The translations under genes and the position numbers were made by a program. A DNA stretch of 31,995 bases from Pelotomaculum sp. UBA3102 (lineage in GTDB: Bacteria; Bacillota; Desulfotomaculia; Desulfotomaculales; Pelotomaculaceae): positions 1 through 31,995 of the forward strand of contig DFAQ01000014.1 of assembly GCA_002365865.1 (NCBI GenBank), read 5' to 3'. The notes beneath the pieces are model-generated. The model saw nothing but the letters and a program-made list of their open reading frames with translations, did not search any database and had not been told where the DNA came from. Below, piece by piece: positions 22,561 through 30,770 of the stretch (position 1 is its first letter; every line of letters begins with the position of its first letter).

Positions 22561-25197
22561 TTGAAGACCGGTAGTGAAATCAGGGATGGCTATTTAAAAT
22601 TTTTTGAAAGCAAAGGACATAAAATTTTACCCAGCGCTTCACTGATTCCTGCGCACGATCCCAGCATTCTTTGGACGGCTGCAGGCATGGTTCCCTTTAA
22701 ACCTTATTTTACGGGGGCCGCCAAGCCTGAATTTACCAGGGTAACTACGTGCCAAAAATGTATCCGTACGCCGGATATTGAATCGGTAGGTAAAACTGCG
22801 AGACACCACACTTTTTTTGAAATGTTGGGTAATTTCTCTTTTGGCGATTATTTTAAGGAAAGTGCCATTCCGTGGGCCTGGGAGTTTGTTACGGAGCACT
22901 TGCGCCTGCCCCCGGACAAGCTATGGGTTACCATTTACCTCGATGATGATGAGGCTTTGGAAATTTGGCATAAGGTCGTGGGGGTTCCTGCCGGGCGCAT
23001 TGTCAGAATGGGTAAAGATACTAATTTTTGGGAAATAGGCGTTGGACCATGTGGGCCCTGTTCGGAAATTTACGTTGACCTGGGTGAAGAAAGAGGCTGT
23101 GATTCACCGGAATGCGGGGTGGGATGCGATTGTGACCGTTTCCTTGAAATATGGAACCTGGTTTTCATCCAGTTCTTCAAGGATGAATCGGGCAGCTATA
23201 CTCCCCTGGAACAAAAAGGCATTGACACCGGGTTCGGCCTGGAACGCGTGGCATCGGCGATTCAAGAAGTTCCTACCAACTTTGATACCGATCTCTTCCG
23301 GGAGGTTATGGATTTTACCGCAGGTATTTTCGGGTTAAAGTACGGTATTGACAACCAGGTGGATACGGCTTTAAAAGTCATTGCCGATCACTGCCGGGCC
23401 ATAACCTTTGCGCTTGCCGACGGAGCCCTGCCGTCCAACGAGGGCAGAGGATATGTGCTTAGGCGCCTTTTGAGGCGGGCGGTACGTTACGGCAGGCTTT
23501 TGAATATAAAAGAGCCTTTTTTATATCAGGTTGCCGGGTCCGTGATCAACCAGATGGAGAAGGCTTACCCGGAGCTGGTTGAGCGGCAGGAATTCATTCT
23601 AAAATTGATCCGGATTGAGGAGGAGCGTTTTGGTGCGACCCTGGTCCAGGGTACGGAAATGTTGAACCGGTTGATATATGATGCCGGGATGGCAGGCAAT
23701 ACAGTCATTTCAGGGGAGGACGCGTTTAAACTCTATGACACTTACGGTTTTCCGTGGGAATTAACCCGGGAAATTGCCGCCGAACACGGCCTGTCGGTCG
23801 ATGAGGATGCATTCAGCCGGGCTATGGAAAAGCAGCGGCAGCGGGCAAGGAGTGCCAGACAGGAGACAGAGTATCTATCAGAAAAAGATGTTCTGTTTAA
23901 AGAAGTACGTGAAGAAGCCGGAGAAACCAATTTTGTGGGTTATGAGTCTCTAAAGGCTGAAGCAAGCGTTATGGAAATTATTAAGAACGGCAAAAGGGTG
24001 AATTCGGCAGGGGCCGGAGAAAAAGTGGAATTTATTCTTGATGCTACCCCTTGCTACGCGGAATCAGGCGGGCAGGTCAGTGATTACGGAAAATTAACCG
24101 CTTCCGGGGTTGAAGTGGAGATATATGAAGTAACTAAACCGGTGGAAAATCTTTTCGTTCACCGCGGTAAAGTAATAAAAGGGAGCTTGAAAAAATATGA
24201 CCGGGTACTGGTGCAAGTGGACCGCTCCAGAAGGTTGGCCGTTTGCAGGAACCATACCGCTACCCACCTCTTGCACAAAGCTTTGCAAGAGGTACTGGGC
24301 GACCATGTTAACCAGGCAGGATCGCTGGTAGATCCGGAACGGTTGCGTTTTGACTTTACTCATTTTACTGCCGTTACACCGGAGGAGCTTCATGAAGTAG
24401 AGGAAATAGTAAATAATGCCGTACTTTCCAATCTGCCTGTGGAGGCATTCGAAACTTCGCTGGATGATGCGCGGGCACTGGGTGCGGCGGCTCTTTTTGG
24501 AGAAAAGTACGGGGAACGGGTCAGGGTAATCAAGATCGGTGATTTCAGCCTGGAACTGTGTGGCGGTACCCACCTGAAGAGCACTGCTGAAGCAGGATTG
24601 TTTAAGCTGACGGGTGAAAGCAGCGTCGGTGCCGGCCTGAGACGGGTTGAGGCATTCACGGGAGAAAGCGCTTTACGTTATGTTAAGGTAAAAGAAGAAC
24701 AACTTAATGAAGTTGCCCGGATGGTCAAGGCTGCACCGCATGAAACGGTCGACCGGGTAGTAAGCCTGTTGCAGAATATAAAAGAACTGGAGGCAGAAAA
24801 CGAAGCCTTGCAGGCCCAGTTGGCCAGGCACCAGGTGCAGGACCTGGTAGACCGGATAAAGGAAGTCCGGGGGGTTAAAGTGCTTGCCGGCCGGGCGGCG
24901 GCACCTGATATGGACAGCCTGCGGGGAATGGTGGACCTTTTACGTGATAAAGTAGGGTCGGGAGTAATTGTGCTTGGAAGCACTTCGGGAAACAAAGTAA
25001 ACTTAGTTGCGGCCGTTACTAAAGACCTGGTCAAAATCGGTCTCCACGCCGGAAAGTTGGTTAAAGAACTGGCGGTCGTAGTGGGCGGTGGCGGTGGTGG
25101 CAGGTCCGAGATGGCTCAAGCAGGAGGCAAAGATCCGTCCCGTTTGGACAAGGCATTGGAAAAAACCTACCGGGTCGTGGACAGCCAGATAAAATAA
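22561..25197 (+). CDS. alaS: Alanyl-tRNA synthetase
   Basis: Class II synthetase of about 878 residues charging tRNA-Ala through its G3:U70 pair. The catalytic core begins EIRDGYLKFFESKGH with RVTTCQKCIRTPDIE and HHTFFEMLGNFSFGDYFK. The editing domain has HTATHLLHKAL and CGGTHLKSTAEAG with all four metal/editing residues, and a C-terminal coiled coil and C-Ala domain (GGGGGGRSEMAQAGG) complete the protein. TTG 22561 gives the family start MKTGSEIR and lies 9 bases from GGGAGG (22546-22551); TTG 22552 touches that site directly. It is transcribed from its own promoter through an attenuator. Confidence 0.96.
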   Translation: MKTGSEIRDGYLKFFESKGHKILPSASLIPAHDPSILWTAAGMVPFKPYFTGAAKPEFTRVTTCQKCIRTPDIESVGKTARHHTFFEMLGNFSFGDYFKESAIPWAWEFVTEHLRLPPDKLWVTIYLDDDEALEIWHKVVGVPAGRIVRMGKDTNFWEIGVGPCGPCSEIYVDLGEERGCDSPECGVGCDCDRFLEIWNLVFIQFFKDESGSYTPLEQKGIDTGFGLERVASAIQEVPTNFDTDLFREVMDFTAGIFGLKYGIDNQVDTALKVIADHCRAITFALADGALPSNEGRGYVLRRLLRRAVRYGRLLNIKEPFLYQVAGSVINQMEKAYPELVERQEFILKLIRIEEERFGATLVQGTEMLNRLIYDAGMAGNTVISGEDAFKLYDTYGFPWELTREIAAEHGLSVDEDAFSRAMEKQRQRARSARQETEYLSEKDVLFKEVREEAGETNFVGYESLKAEASVMEIIKNGKRVNSAGAGEKVEFILDATPCYAESGGQVSDYGKLTASGVEVEIYEVTKPVENLFVHRGKVIKGSLKKYDRVLVQVDRSRRLAVCRNHTATHLLHKALQEVLGDHVNQAGSLVDPERLRFDFTHFTAVTPEELHEVEEIVNNAVLSNLPVEAFETSLDDARALGAAALFGEKYGERVRVIKIGDFSLELCGGTHLKSTAEAGLFKLTGESSVGAGLRRVEAFTGESALRYVKVKEEQLNEVARMVKAAPHETVDRVVSLLQNIKELEAENEALQAQLARHQVQDLVDRIKEVRGVKVLAGRAAAPDMDSLRGMVDLLRDKVGSGVIVLGSTSGNKVNLVAAVTKDLVKIGLHAGKLVKELAVVVGGGGGGRSEMAQAGGKDPSRLDKALEKTYRVVDSQIK

Positions 25198-25222
25198 GCA
25201 TCCGGATTTCACTCTTAAGACT

Positions 25223-25248
25223 TAAGCCCCGGAAGGATACCGGGTTTA
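25223..25248. terminator. Possible hairpin between convergent alaS and the GNAT gene
   Basis: TAAGCCCCGG (25223-25232) pairs with CCGGGTTTA (25240-25248) with one bulged C. There is no strong T run, but its place between converging genes suggests a bidirectional stop. Confidence 0.4.
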
Positions 25249-25282
25249 GACATGTTACCGCCGGACCTGATTATCAGAAATG

Positions 25283-25741
25283 TCAGAGGTTGATGACCAT
25301 AGCTATTTCTTCACAGTTGGGAAATTTCGGGCAGTTGATGCATTCCTTCCAAACTTTCTGGGGTAACGACTCTTTTAAGATTGTTTTAAAACCACATTTT
25401 TCAAAGAATTTTTGCTGGTAAGTCAGGGCAAATACACGCGGCAGGGCCAATTCTCGTGCTTCTTCAAGAAACTTTTCTACAAGTTCGCGGCCGATTCCGT
25501 TTTTACAGTGTTCCGGTGTTACAGCCAGAGCCCTGATTTCAGCCAGATCATACCATATAATGTGCAGTGAACCGGCTCCTATCAGCCGGCCTTGATATTC
25601 AGCGATGGTAAATTCCCGGAGGCCTTCGTAAAGTTGGGTGCGTGGGCGTGCCAGCATCAGCCCCCGATCAGCATAATAATTAATTAAAGCATGAATTTCT
25701 TCGACGTCGGTAATTTTTGCCTTGCGCAATATCATTAGCAC
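25283..25741 (-). CDS. GNAT N-acetyltransferase, short ArgA-like
   Basis: The only minus-strand gene, 152 residues. The acetyl-CoA loop is seen as ALAVTPEHCKNGIGRELVEKFLEEA, and the start LRKAKITDVEEIHALINYYADRGLMLARP resembles short single-domain N-acetylglutamate synthases of arginine synthesis. The C-terminus has ECINCPKFPNC, a cysteine cluster common in this subgroup. GTG 25741 lies 8 bases from AAGGA; ATG 25735 is an alternative. It stands between alaS and ireB, which are adjacent in Bacillus, so it looks like an insertion into a conserved order. Glutamate as substrate is likely but not certain. Confidence 0.82.
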   Translation of the reverse strand: MLMILRKAKITDVEEIHALINYYADRGLMLARPRTQLYEGLREFTIAEYQGRLIGAGSLHIIWYDLAEIRALAVTPEHCKNGIGRELVEKFLEEARELALPRVFALTYQQKFFEKCGFKTILKESLPQKVWKECINCPKFPNCEEIAMVINL

Positions 25742-25916
25742 TACGCCTTTCCTTGAGTTAGCAACATTATATATTACTTTCTCAAACCACTCAATAATCT
25801 TTTGTAACCGGTTATTTTTAACAATGAAGGAAAAGAAATATTTACCGCCGAATGTTAATTATAAGATGCATTTATATTTTAGTTATGTTGATGGAAAAAA
25901 GGAAGGGGTCAGTACT

Positions 25917-26177
25917 ATGTCTTGCGATTTTTCAGAAAAAACCATGATGTTTAAAGTCCAGGCAGAAGATATCAGTCAAACTCATGATATTTTACATCAG
26001 GTTTACCAAGCTTTAAAGGAAAAAGGGTATAATCCGATTAACCAGCTTGTAGGTTATCTTTTATCAGGGGATCCGGCCTATATTACAAGCCACGGCAATG
26101 CCCGCAGCCTTATCAGGCGCTTGGAACGGGACGAATTGCTGGAAGAATTGGTTAAAAATTATCTTGAAAAGAGCTAA
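25917..26177 (+). CDS. ireB: IreB family regulatory protein (UPF0297)
   Basis: An 86-residue protein. KTMMFKV near the N-terminus, GYNPINQLVGYLLSGDPAYI and the C-terminal LERDELLEELVKNYL are hallmarks of UPF0297/IreB. In Enterococcus faecalis IreB is phosphorylated on N-terminal threonines by the PASTA kinase IreK and reduces cephalosporin resistance; the threonine in KTMMFK corresponds to that region. ATG 25917 follows AAGGGG. An in-frame extension upstream to 25722 has no ribosome-binding site and would overlap the divergent GNAT start, so I left it out. The gene sits with ruvX and DUF1292 as in Bacillus. Confidence 0.9.
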   Translation: MSCDFSEKTMMFKVQAEDISQTHDILHQVYQALKEKGYNPINQLVGYLLSGDPAYITSHGNARSLIRRLERDELLEELVKNYLEKS

Positions 26178-26211
26178 ACCAAGGGCAGATCTCTCAGGAG
26201 ATGGTTGATAC

Positions 26212-27159
26212 TTGCAGTATAGATTTCTCGGCAAAACCGGTCTTAAAGTTTCAAATCTTTGCTTCGGTGCTCTTACTGTCGGTCCGCTTCAGGCCCGTCT
26301 TTCGATCCAAGAAGGGGCCAAGGTTATTCGCAAAGCCCTGGAGGCCGGCGTAAATTTTATTGATACAGCAGAGATATACCGTACTTATCCATATATTCGT
26401 GAGGCGATACGGGGATATAATAATGAGGTAATAATTGCTTCTAAATGTTATGCCTACACTTATGACGGCATGAGGCAAAGTGTTGAAAAAGCGCTGGAAA
26501 ACACCGGCAGGGACTGGATAGATATTTTTATGCTCCATGAACAGGAATCAATTTTGACCATAAAAGGCCACTGGGAAGCCATAGAATATTTGTTGGAGGC
26601 AAAAGAAAAAGGCCTGGTGCGTGCCGTGGGCATATCCACCCACCATGTGGAAGGAGTTTTAGGCGCCGCCTCGGTTCCGGAAATAGACGTGATTCACCCG
26701 CTGATTAATATGGCGGGTATCGGGATCAGAGGTGGCAAGACAGAAAATATGCTCAGGGCGATTAAAGTAGCTGCAGGCGCCGGAAAAGGCCTTTACGCGA
26801 TGAAAGCCCTGGGCGGTGGAAATTTGATTGACCGCGTGGAAGAAGCTTTTAATTTTGTCAGGTCAATTTCTGAATTATCGTCAGTAGCGGTAGGGATGAG
26901 TACCACGGACGAAGTGGAGTACAACGCCTGTCTTTTCGACGGCCGTCCTGTTGAAAGTGCTTTGAAATATAAAGTTAAGCGCCGTCCCAGGCGTTTGCAT
27001 GTTGAAGATTGGTGCCGGGGTTGCGGTCGTTGCATAGAGAAATGTGCGCAGGGCGCTTTAAGCATCGTGAACGGAAAACTTATAGTTGATAGAAAACGGT
27101 GTATTTTCTGCGGCTACTGCGGTGCCGCCTGCCCGGATTTTTGCATCAAGGTGATTTAA
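26212..27159 (+). CDS. Aldo/keto reductase fused to a two-[4Fe-4S] ferredoxin domain
   Basis: A 315-residue fusion. Residues 1-255 are an aldo/keto reductase barrel: LGKTGLKVSNLCFGALTVG, the catalytic aspartate and tyrosine in FIDTAEIY, the lysine in IASKCY and histidine in MLHEQE are all in place. Residues 262-315 carry two clusters, CRGCGRCIEKC and CIFCGYCGAAC. Ferredoxin-fused reductases of this kind occur in anaerobes and probably couple a redox step to ferredoxin, but the substrate is unknown. TTG 26212 follows AGGAG at 11 bases. It separates ireB from ruvX, which are usually neighbours; ruvX starts one base after its stop, so they are probably co-transcribed. Confidence 0.88.
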   Translation: MQYRFLGKTGLKVSNLCFGALTVGPLQARLSIQEGAKVIRKALEAGVNFIDTAEIYRTYPYIREAIRGYNNEVIIASKCYAYTYDGMRQSVEKALENTGRDWIDIFMLHEQESILTIKGHWEAIEYLLEAKEKGLVRAVGISTHHVEGVLGAASVPEIDVIHPLINMAGIGIRGGKTENMLRAIKVAAGAGKGLYAMKALGGGNLIDRVEEAFNFVRSISELSSVAVGMSTTDEVEYNACLFDGRPVESALKYKVKRRPRRLHVEDWCRGCGRCIEKCAQGALSIVNGKLIVDRKRCIFCGYCGAACPDFCIKVI

Positions 27160-27160
27160 A

Positions 27161-27586
27161 ATGCGGATAATGGCACTGGATTTGGGAGCTAAAAAGATCG
27201 GCCTAGCACTAAGCGATCCGCTGGGGTATACCGCCCAGGGCCTTAAAGCAATTTCTGCCAAAGGATCAGTCCGGGAAAACATTGAAAAAATCAGAGAAAT
27301 TGCCAGGGAACATGAAGTTGAAATGATCGTGGTCGGACTCCCCAGAAATATGGACGGTAGTCTGGGCTTCCAGGGGGAAAAGGCCAGGGACTTCGCCGGC
27401 CGCCTGGCAAAAGTACTGGACCTGCCGGTGGAAATGTGGGACGAACGTCTGACGACGGTGGCGTCTGAAAAGCTATTGATTGAAGCCGGTATGAGCAGGG
27501 TCAGGCGCCGGCGGGTTATTGATAAAATGTCGGCTGTTTTAATTCTGCAGGGTTTTCTTGATTTTCGGGTCAACCAGAATAACTAA
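27161..27586 (+). CDS. ruvX: RuvX/YqgF family nuclease
   Basis: A 141-residue RNase H-like fold protein. MALDLGAKKIGLALSDP, VVGLPRNMDGSLG, DERLTTVASEKLL and the C-terminal DKMSAVLILQGFLD supply the conserved acidic residues. The family resolves Holliday junctions in some species and takes part in 16S rRNA 5' maturation in E. coli. ATG 27161 lies next to the stop of the reductase gene, with AAGGTGAT inside that gene's end as ribosome-binding site. Confidence 0.93.
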   Translation: MRIMALDLGAKKIGLALSDPLGYTAQGLKAISAKGSVRENIEKIREIAREHEVEMIVVGLPRNMDGSLGFQGEKARDFAGRLAKVLDLPVEMWDERLTTVASEKLLIEAGMSRVRRRRVIDKMSAVLILQGFLDFRVNQNN

Positions 27587-27650
27587 GGAATACGAATAGG
27601 TAAAAACAACCGGCGCAACTTTGTTTTCGGAGCAGAGGTCAGGAGTTTTC

Positions 27651-27679
27651 TTGACAGGCAGCATATTTTAATATAAAAT
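27651..27679 (+). promoter_or_regulatory. Promoter of the DUF1292 gene
   Basis: TTGACA (27651-27656) and TAAAAT (27674-27679) with 17-base spacing. It lies in the gap of about 120 bases after ruvX, so DUF1292 can be expressed apart from ireB-ruvX. Confidence 0.72.
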
Positions 27680-27709
27680 TGTCAATAAACTCTAATAGAG
27701 GTGAAAATA

Positions 27710-27979
27710 GTGACAGAATCAGATAAGGCTGTTACCCTGATGGATGAAGAGGGAGTCGAACATGATTTTACAGTAATTGATATAATAGAGGTTGAAGGTA
27801 AAGAGTACGCTATCCTGCTGCCGGTGGATGAAGAAAGTGACGAGGCAATCATATTAAAGTTTGATCTGGATGAAGAAGGAAACGAATTGCTGGTTGATAT
27901 TGAGGATGATGAAGAATGGGAAAAGGTGGCAGATTACTGGGAGGAAATGATTGTTAAAGAGGAAGAGGAAGAGGAATAG
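27710..27979 (+). CDS. DUF1292 (YrzB/UPF0473) acidic protein
   Basis: An 89-residue, very acidic protein ending in a run of glutamates. VTLMDEEGVEHDFTVIDIIEVEGKEYAILLP is the DUF1292 core. The function is unknown, but the family sits beside ireB and ruvX in many Firmicutes. GTG 27710 is chosen because GAGGTG (27698-27703) lies 6 bases upstream; GTG 27701 overlaps that site. A good terminator follows. Confidence 0.85.
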   Translation: MTESDKAVTLMDEEGVEHDFTVIDIIEVEGKEYAILLPVDEESDEAIILKFDLDEEGNELLVDIEDDEEWEKVADYWEEMIVKEEEEEE

Positions 27980-27993
27980 TGTTTTAATAAAGT

Positions 27994-28036
27994 AAGCTGG
28001 TTGAGGGTTTTTAATACCCTCAGTCCGGCTTTTTTT
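27994..28036 (+). terminator. Intrinsic terminator after the DUF1292 gene
   Basis: AAGCTGG with TCCGGCTT and, inside, TGAGGGT with ACCCTCA form a long two-part stem, followed by at least seven T residues. Confidence 0.88.
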
Positions 28037-28057
28037 ATAGGTTGGGAGTGTTAATAA

Positions 28058-29656
28058 GTGTCGGTTAAAATTGCCCGTACTGTATACAGTTTTTTTATTG
28101 TTGCCGCAGTTATTATATTGGTGTTGTTTTTCGGTTCGGGCTTTTTTTCTTATGCCTCTGAAAAAGTTTTGCCTGGTGTTGAGGTTATGGGAGTAAGCCT
28201 GGAAGGATTAAGCAAGACAGAAGGCGTGGCAAAACTGGCGGAACTAGAAAGCGACCTCCGGGCGACCCGGGTGGAACTCAGTTACCAGGGTCTAAGCTGG
28301 CCTTTGCTTCTCAGTGAGGTGGGAATTGACTTAAAAGAGGAAGCCATCATGGATGCCGCCGTCAACGCAGGCAGGCAGGGTAGCATTTTCCAGCGTTGGA
28401 AGGATAGAAGAAGGTTTGAAAAAACAGGGCTTTCATTGGAACCGGTCATGGAATTGGACCGCGACAAACTATCCCGCAGGGTAAGGGAATTGACCCGTGA
28501 AATAACCGAAGAACCGCGCGATGCTGCATTTAAAATCAACAGTGATGATACAGTCACGATAATTCCGGGAAGAAACGGTACTGTCGTGGACCTGGACCGG
28601 CTGGAAAAAGATATTTTAACCATCCTGGAGGAAAAGGGAAAAACCAGGGTAACTTTGTCACTGGTATCGGTCCCACCGGAGCGTTCGACAGCACTGGTTC
28701 AGTCTATGGGTATCACCGGCCTGCTTGCTGCGTATACGACCACCTTTAATCCGGCCAAAACGAGCCGTTCTTATAATATCAGTGTTGCCGCGCGGGCATT
28801 AAATGAATTACTGGTATTACCCGGTCATATAGTTTCATTTAACGAAGTTGTCGGTCCCCGCAGTTCGGAATCCGGTTACAAAAATGCACCTGTAATCATT
28901 AATAACGAACTGGTCGACGGTCTGGGCGGAGGGGTATGCCAGGTTTCCACTACCCTTTATAACTGTATCCTGCTGGCAAACCTGGAAGTGGTGGAGCGGA
29001 CCAACCACTCACTGCCTGTCAGTTATGTCCCCATCGGGCGTGATGCGACGGTGGTTTACGATGTATTGGATTTGAAATTTCGCAACAACACCGGTAGTTA
29101 TATTTATCTAAAGTCTTATATTTCCGGCGGCAGGCTAACCTTTAAAATATACGGTAATACTGCCTACAAGAAGGAGGTTCAGGTCCGTTCCTGGGTGATC
29201 CGGGAGATTGAACCGGAAGTGATCTATGAGGAAGACCCGAATCTTCCGAAAGGTGAGCAGGTGGTCAAGCAGGAAGGTGTAAAAGGATTCAAAGTTTTAA
29301 CTCAACGGGTTGTCAGCTTCAACGGGGTGGAAAAAAGAGAAATGATGCCTGCCAGCGACTACAATCCGGTGCACAATATTATTGCCGTGGGAGTTATGGA
29401 GAAAGATTTACAGATAGCTCCGTCCACGCCGTCACCCGGGTCAAACGGACAAAATGCCCAGACCGGGGATGACCTTAAGCAACTGAGCGTTTCCGGCCAG
29501 GTCTACCAAACGTCGCCCGTGAGCAGTGGTAACGATGCCGAAACCGGAGAAATCCCGGAAGATGAAACCGGTGCTGAAGGCATGATTCCTGCCGTTTCAG
29601 ATAATGGTAATGACTCCCCGGTAAATGAAGAAACGGAAACCGGTAGCGATTCTTAA
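28058..29656 (+). CDS. VanW-domain cell-envelope protein with G5-like domain
   Basis: A 532-residue exported protein. An N-terminal hydrophobic segment (residues about 12-35) serves as signal anchor. Residues 40-195 resemble the PGB domain usual in this family (GVEVMGVSLEGLSKTEG, repeated beta-rich halves). The VanW domain covers about 215-365 (SFNEVVGPRSSESGYKNAPVI, GGGVCQVSTTLYNCILLA). A G5-like stretch follows near 380-440, and a Ser/Thr/Pro/Glu-rich low-complexity tail of about 80 residues ends it. It probably acts outside the membrane on or near peptidoglycan; the biochemical role of VanW is not known. GTG 28058 follows GGGAG. It precedes mltG, another wall enzyme. Confidence 0.88.
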   Translation: MSVKIARTVYSFFIVAAVIILVLFFGSGFFSYASEKVLPGVEVMGVSLEGLSKTEGVAKLAELESDLRATRVELSYQGLSWPLLLSEVGIDLKEEAIMDAAVNAGRQGSIFQRWKDRRRFEKTGLSLEPVMELDRDKLSRRVRELTREITEEPRDAAFKINSDDTVTIIPGRNGTVVDLDRLEKDILTILEEKGKTRVTLSLVSVPPERSTALVQSMGITGLLAAYTTTFNPAKTSRSYNISVAARALNELLVLPGHIVSFNEVVGPRSSESGYKNAPVIINNELVDGLGGGVCQVSTTLYNCILLANLEVVERTNHSLPVSYVPIGRDATVVYDVLDLKFRNNTGSYIYLKSYISGGRLTFKIYGNTAYKKEVQVRSWVIREIEPEVIYEEDPNLPKGEQVVKQEGVKGFKVLTQRVVSFNGVEKREMMPASDYNPVHNIIAVGVMEKDLQIAPSTPSPGSNGQNAQTGDDLKQLSVSGQVYQTSPVSSGNDAETGEIPEDETGAEGMIPAVSDNGNDSPVNEETETGSDS

Positions 29657-29705
29657 GGAAATATAAAGAACGTTGTTTAATAAACGGTAAGTTGTTTCTT
29701 ATGAG

Positions 29706-30770
29706 GTGTTAAACATTCTTTTTTTGAATCCGAAAAAAACAAAATTCCCTGCACCAGGCAGGGTTCGGGTAAATAATCGTTACCTGATACCGGTGCCGGC
29801 AGCCCTGTTTTGTCTGGTAGTAATTTATGTGCTGGTCGTTCTTTCGCCGGTGTCGTCCCGGGGAAACGCCCGCGACGTAACCCTGGAAGTTCCGGCCCGG
29901 GCAACGGCAGCTCAGGTGGGTAAGATATTGAAACAACACGGATTAATACGAAGCTCTTTGGCGTTTAGGTGCTACGCCAGGTGGAAAGGCCTGGACAGCC
30001 GGATTAAGACGGGTGAATACCGGCTCAGTACCGGTTTCTCTACCCCGGAACTGCTTCAGGAACTGGTAAAAGGGCAGCCAGCTTTACAATCTTTTACCGT
30101 GCCCGAAGGGTATACTACGGCTCAGGTGGCCGATCTTCTTGCTTCCAAAGGGTTAGTTGACCGGGAAGAATTTTTTTCGGCGGTGGCGGGTGAAGATTTC
30201 CCTTACTCTTTTCTCAGGGGCCTGCCGGGTGGAGACAGGCGCCTGGAAGGATATCTTTTCCCGGATACATATAAAGCAACCGAAGACAGCGGAGAAGTTT
30301 TAATTATAAATATTATGCTGGAGCGTTTTGAAAAGGAAATGAAGGACTTGAATTATGCCGACAGGGTAGAAAAAATGGGTTTAACCCTGCACCAGGCCGT
30401 AACCATAGCCTCCATGGTGGAGCGGGAGGCGAAAAAAGATGAGGAGAGACCCGTTATTGCGGGTGTCATTTACAACCGTATGAGCAGGGGGATGCCCCTG
30501 CAGATTGATGCCACCGTCCAGTATGCCCTGGGAGGTACCAAATCGAAAATCTACCATAAAGACCTTGAAGTTGATTCACCTTACAATACGTACAAGATTA
30601 ACGGCCTGCCGCCGGGTCCCATAGCTATGCCCGGCAGAGCGTCGCTTCTGGCCGCAGTCAACCCGGCCCGGACGAATTATCTTTATTACGTGGCAAAACC
30701 GGACGGTGCTCACGCTTTTGCCGCCACCCTGGCGGAGCACCTGGTTAACCAAGAGAGGTATTTGCAATGA
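29706..30770 (+). CDS. mltG: Endolytic murein transglycosylase MltG
   Basis: A 354-residue membrane-anchored enzyme that cuts nascent glycan strands and so sets their length. A transmembrane segment lies at about 28-50 after a basic N-terminus. A LysM-like region (VPEGYTTAQVADLLASKG) follows, then the YceG catalytic part with LEGYLFPDTY, the catalytic glutamate E239 in ASMVEREAKKDEERP and the C-terminal GLPPGPIAMPGRASLLAA. GTG 29706 has a poor ribosome-binding site (GAGGTG overlaps it), so the exact start is uncertain by a few codons. The U32 gene begins inside its stop codon, so the two are coupled. Confidence 0.93.
   Translation: MLNILFLNPKKTKFPAPGRVRVNNRYLIPVPAALFCLVVIYVLVVLSPVSSRGNARDVTLEVPARATAAQVGKILKQHGLIRSSLAFRCYARWKGLDSRIKTGEYRLSTGFSTPELLQELVKGQPALQSFTVPEGYTTAQVADLLASKGLVDREEFFSAVAGEDFPYSFLRGLPGGDRRLEGYLFPDTYKATEDSGEVLIINIMLERFEKEMKDLNYADRVEKMGLTLHQAVTIASMVEREAKKDEERPVIAGVIYNRMSRGMPLQIDATVQYALGGTKSKIYHKDLEVDSPYNTYKINGLPPGPIAMPGRASLLAAVNPARTNYLYYVAKPDGAHAFAATLAEHLVNQERYLQ

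Noticed and set aside
25722..25916. N-terminal extension of ireB by 65 codons
   Set aside because: The extension overlaps the divergent GNAT start, has no ribosome-binding site and is not part of the 86-residue family.
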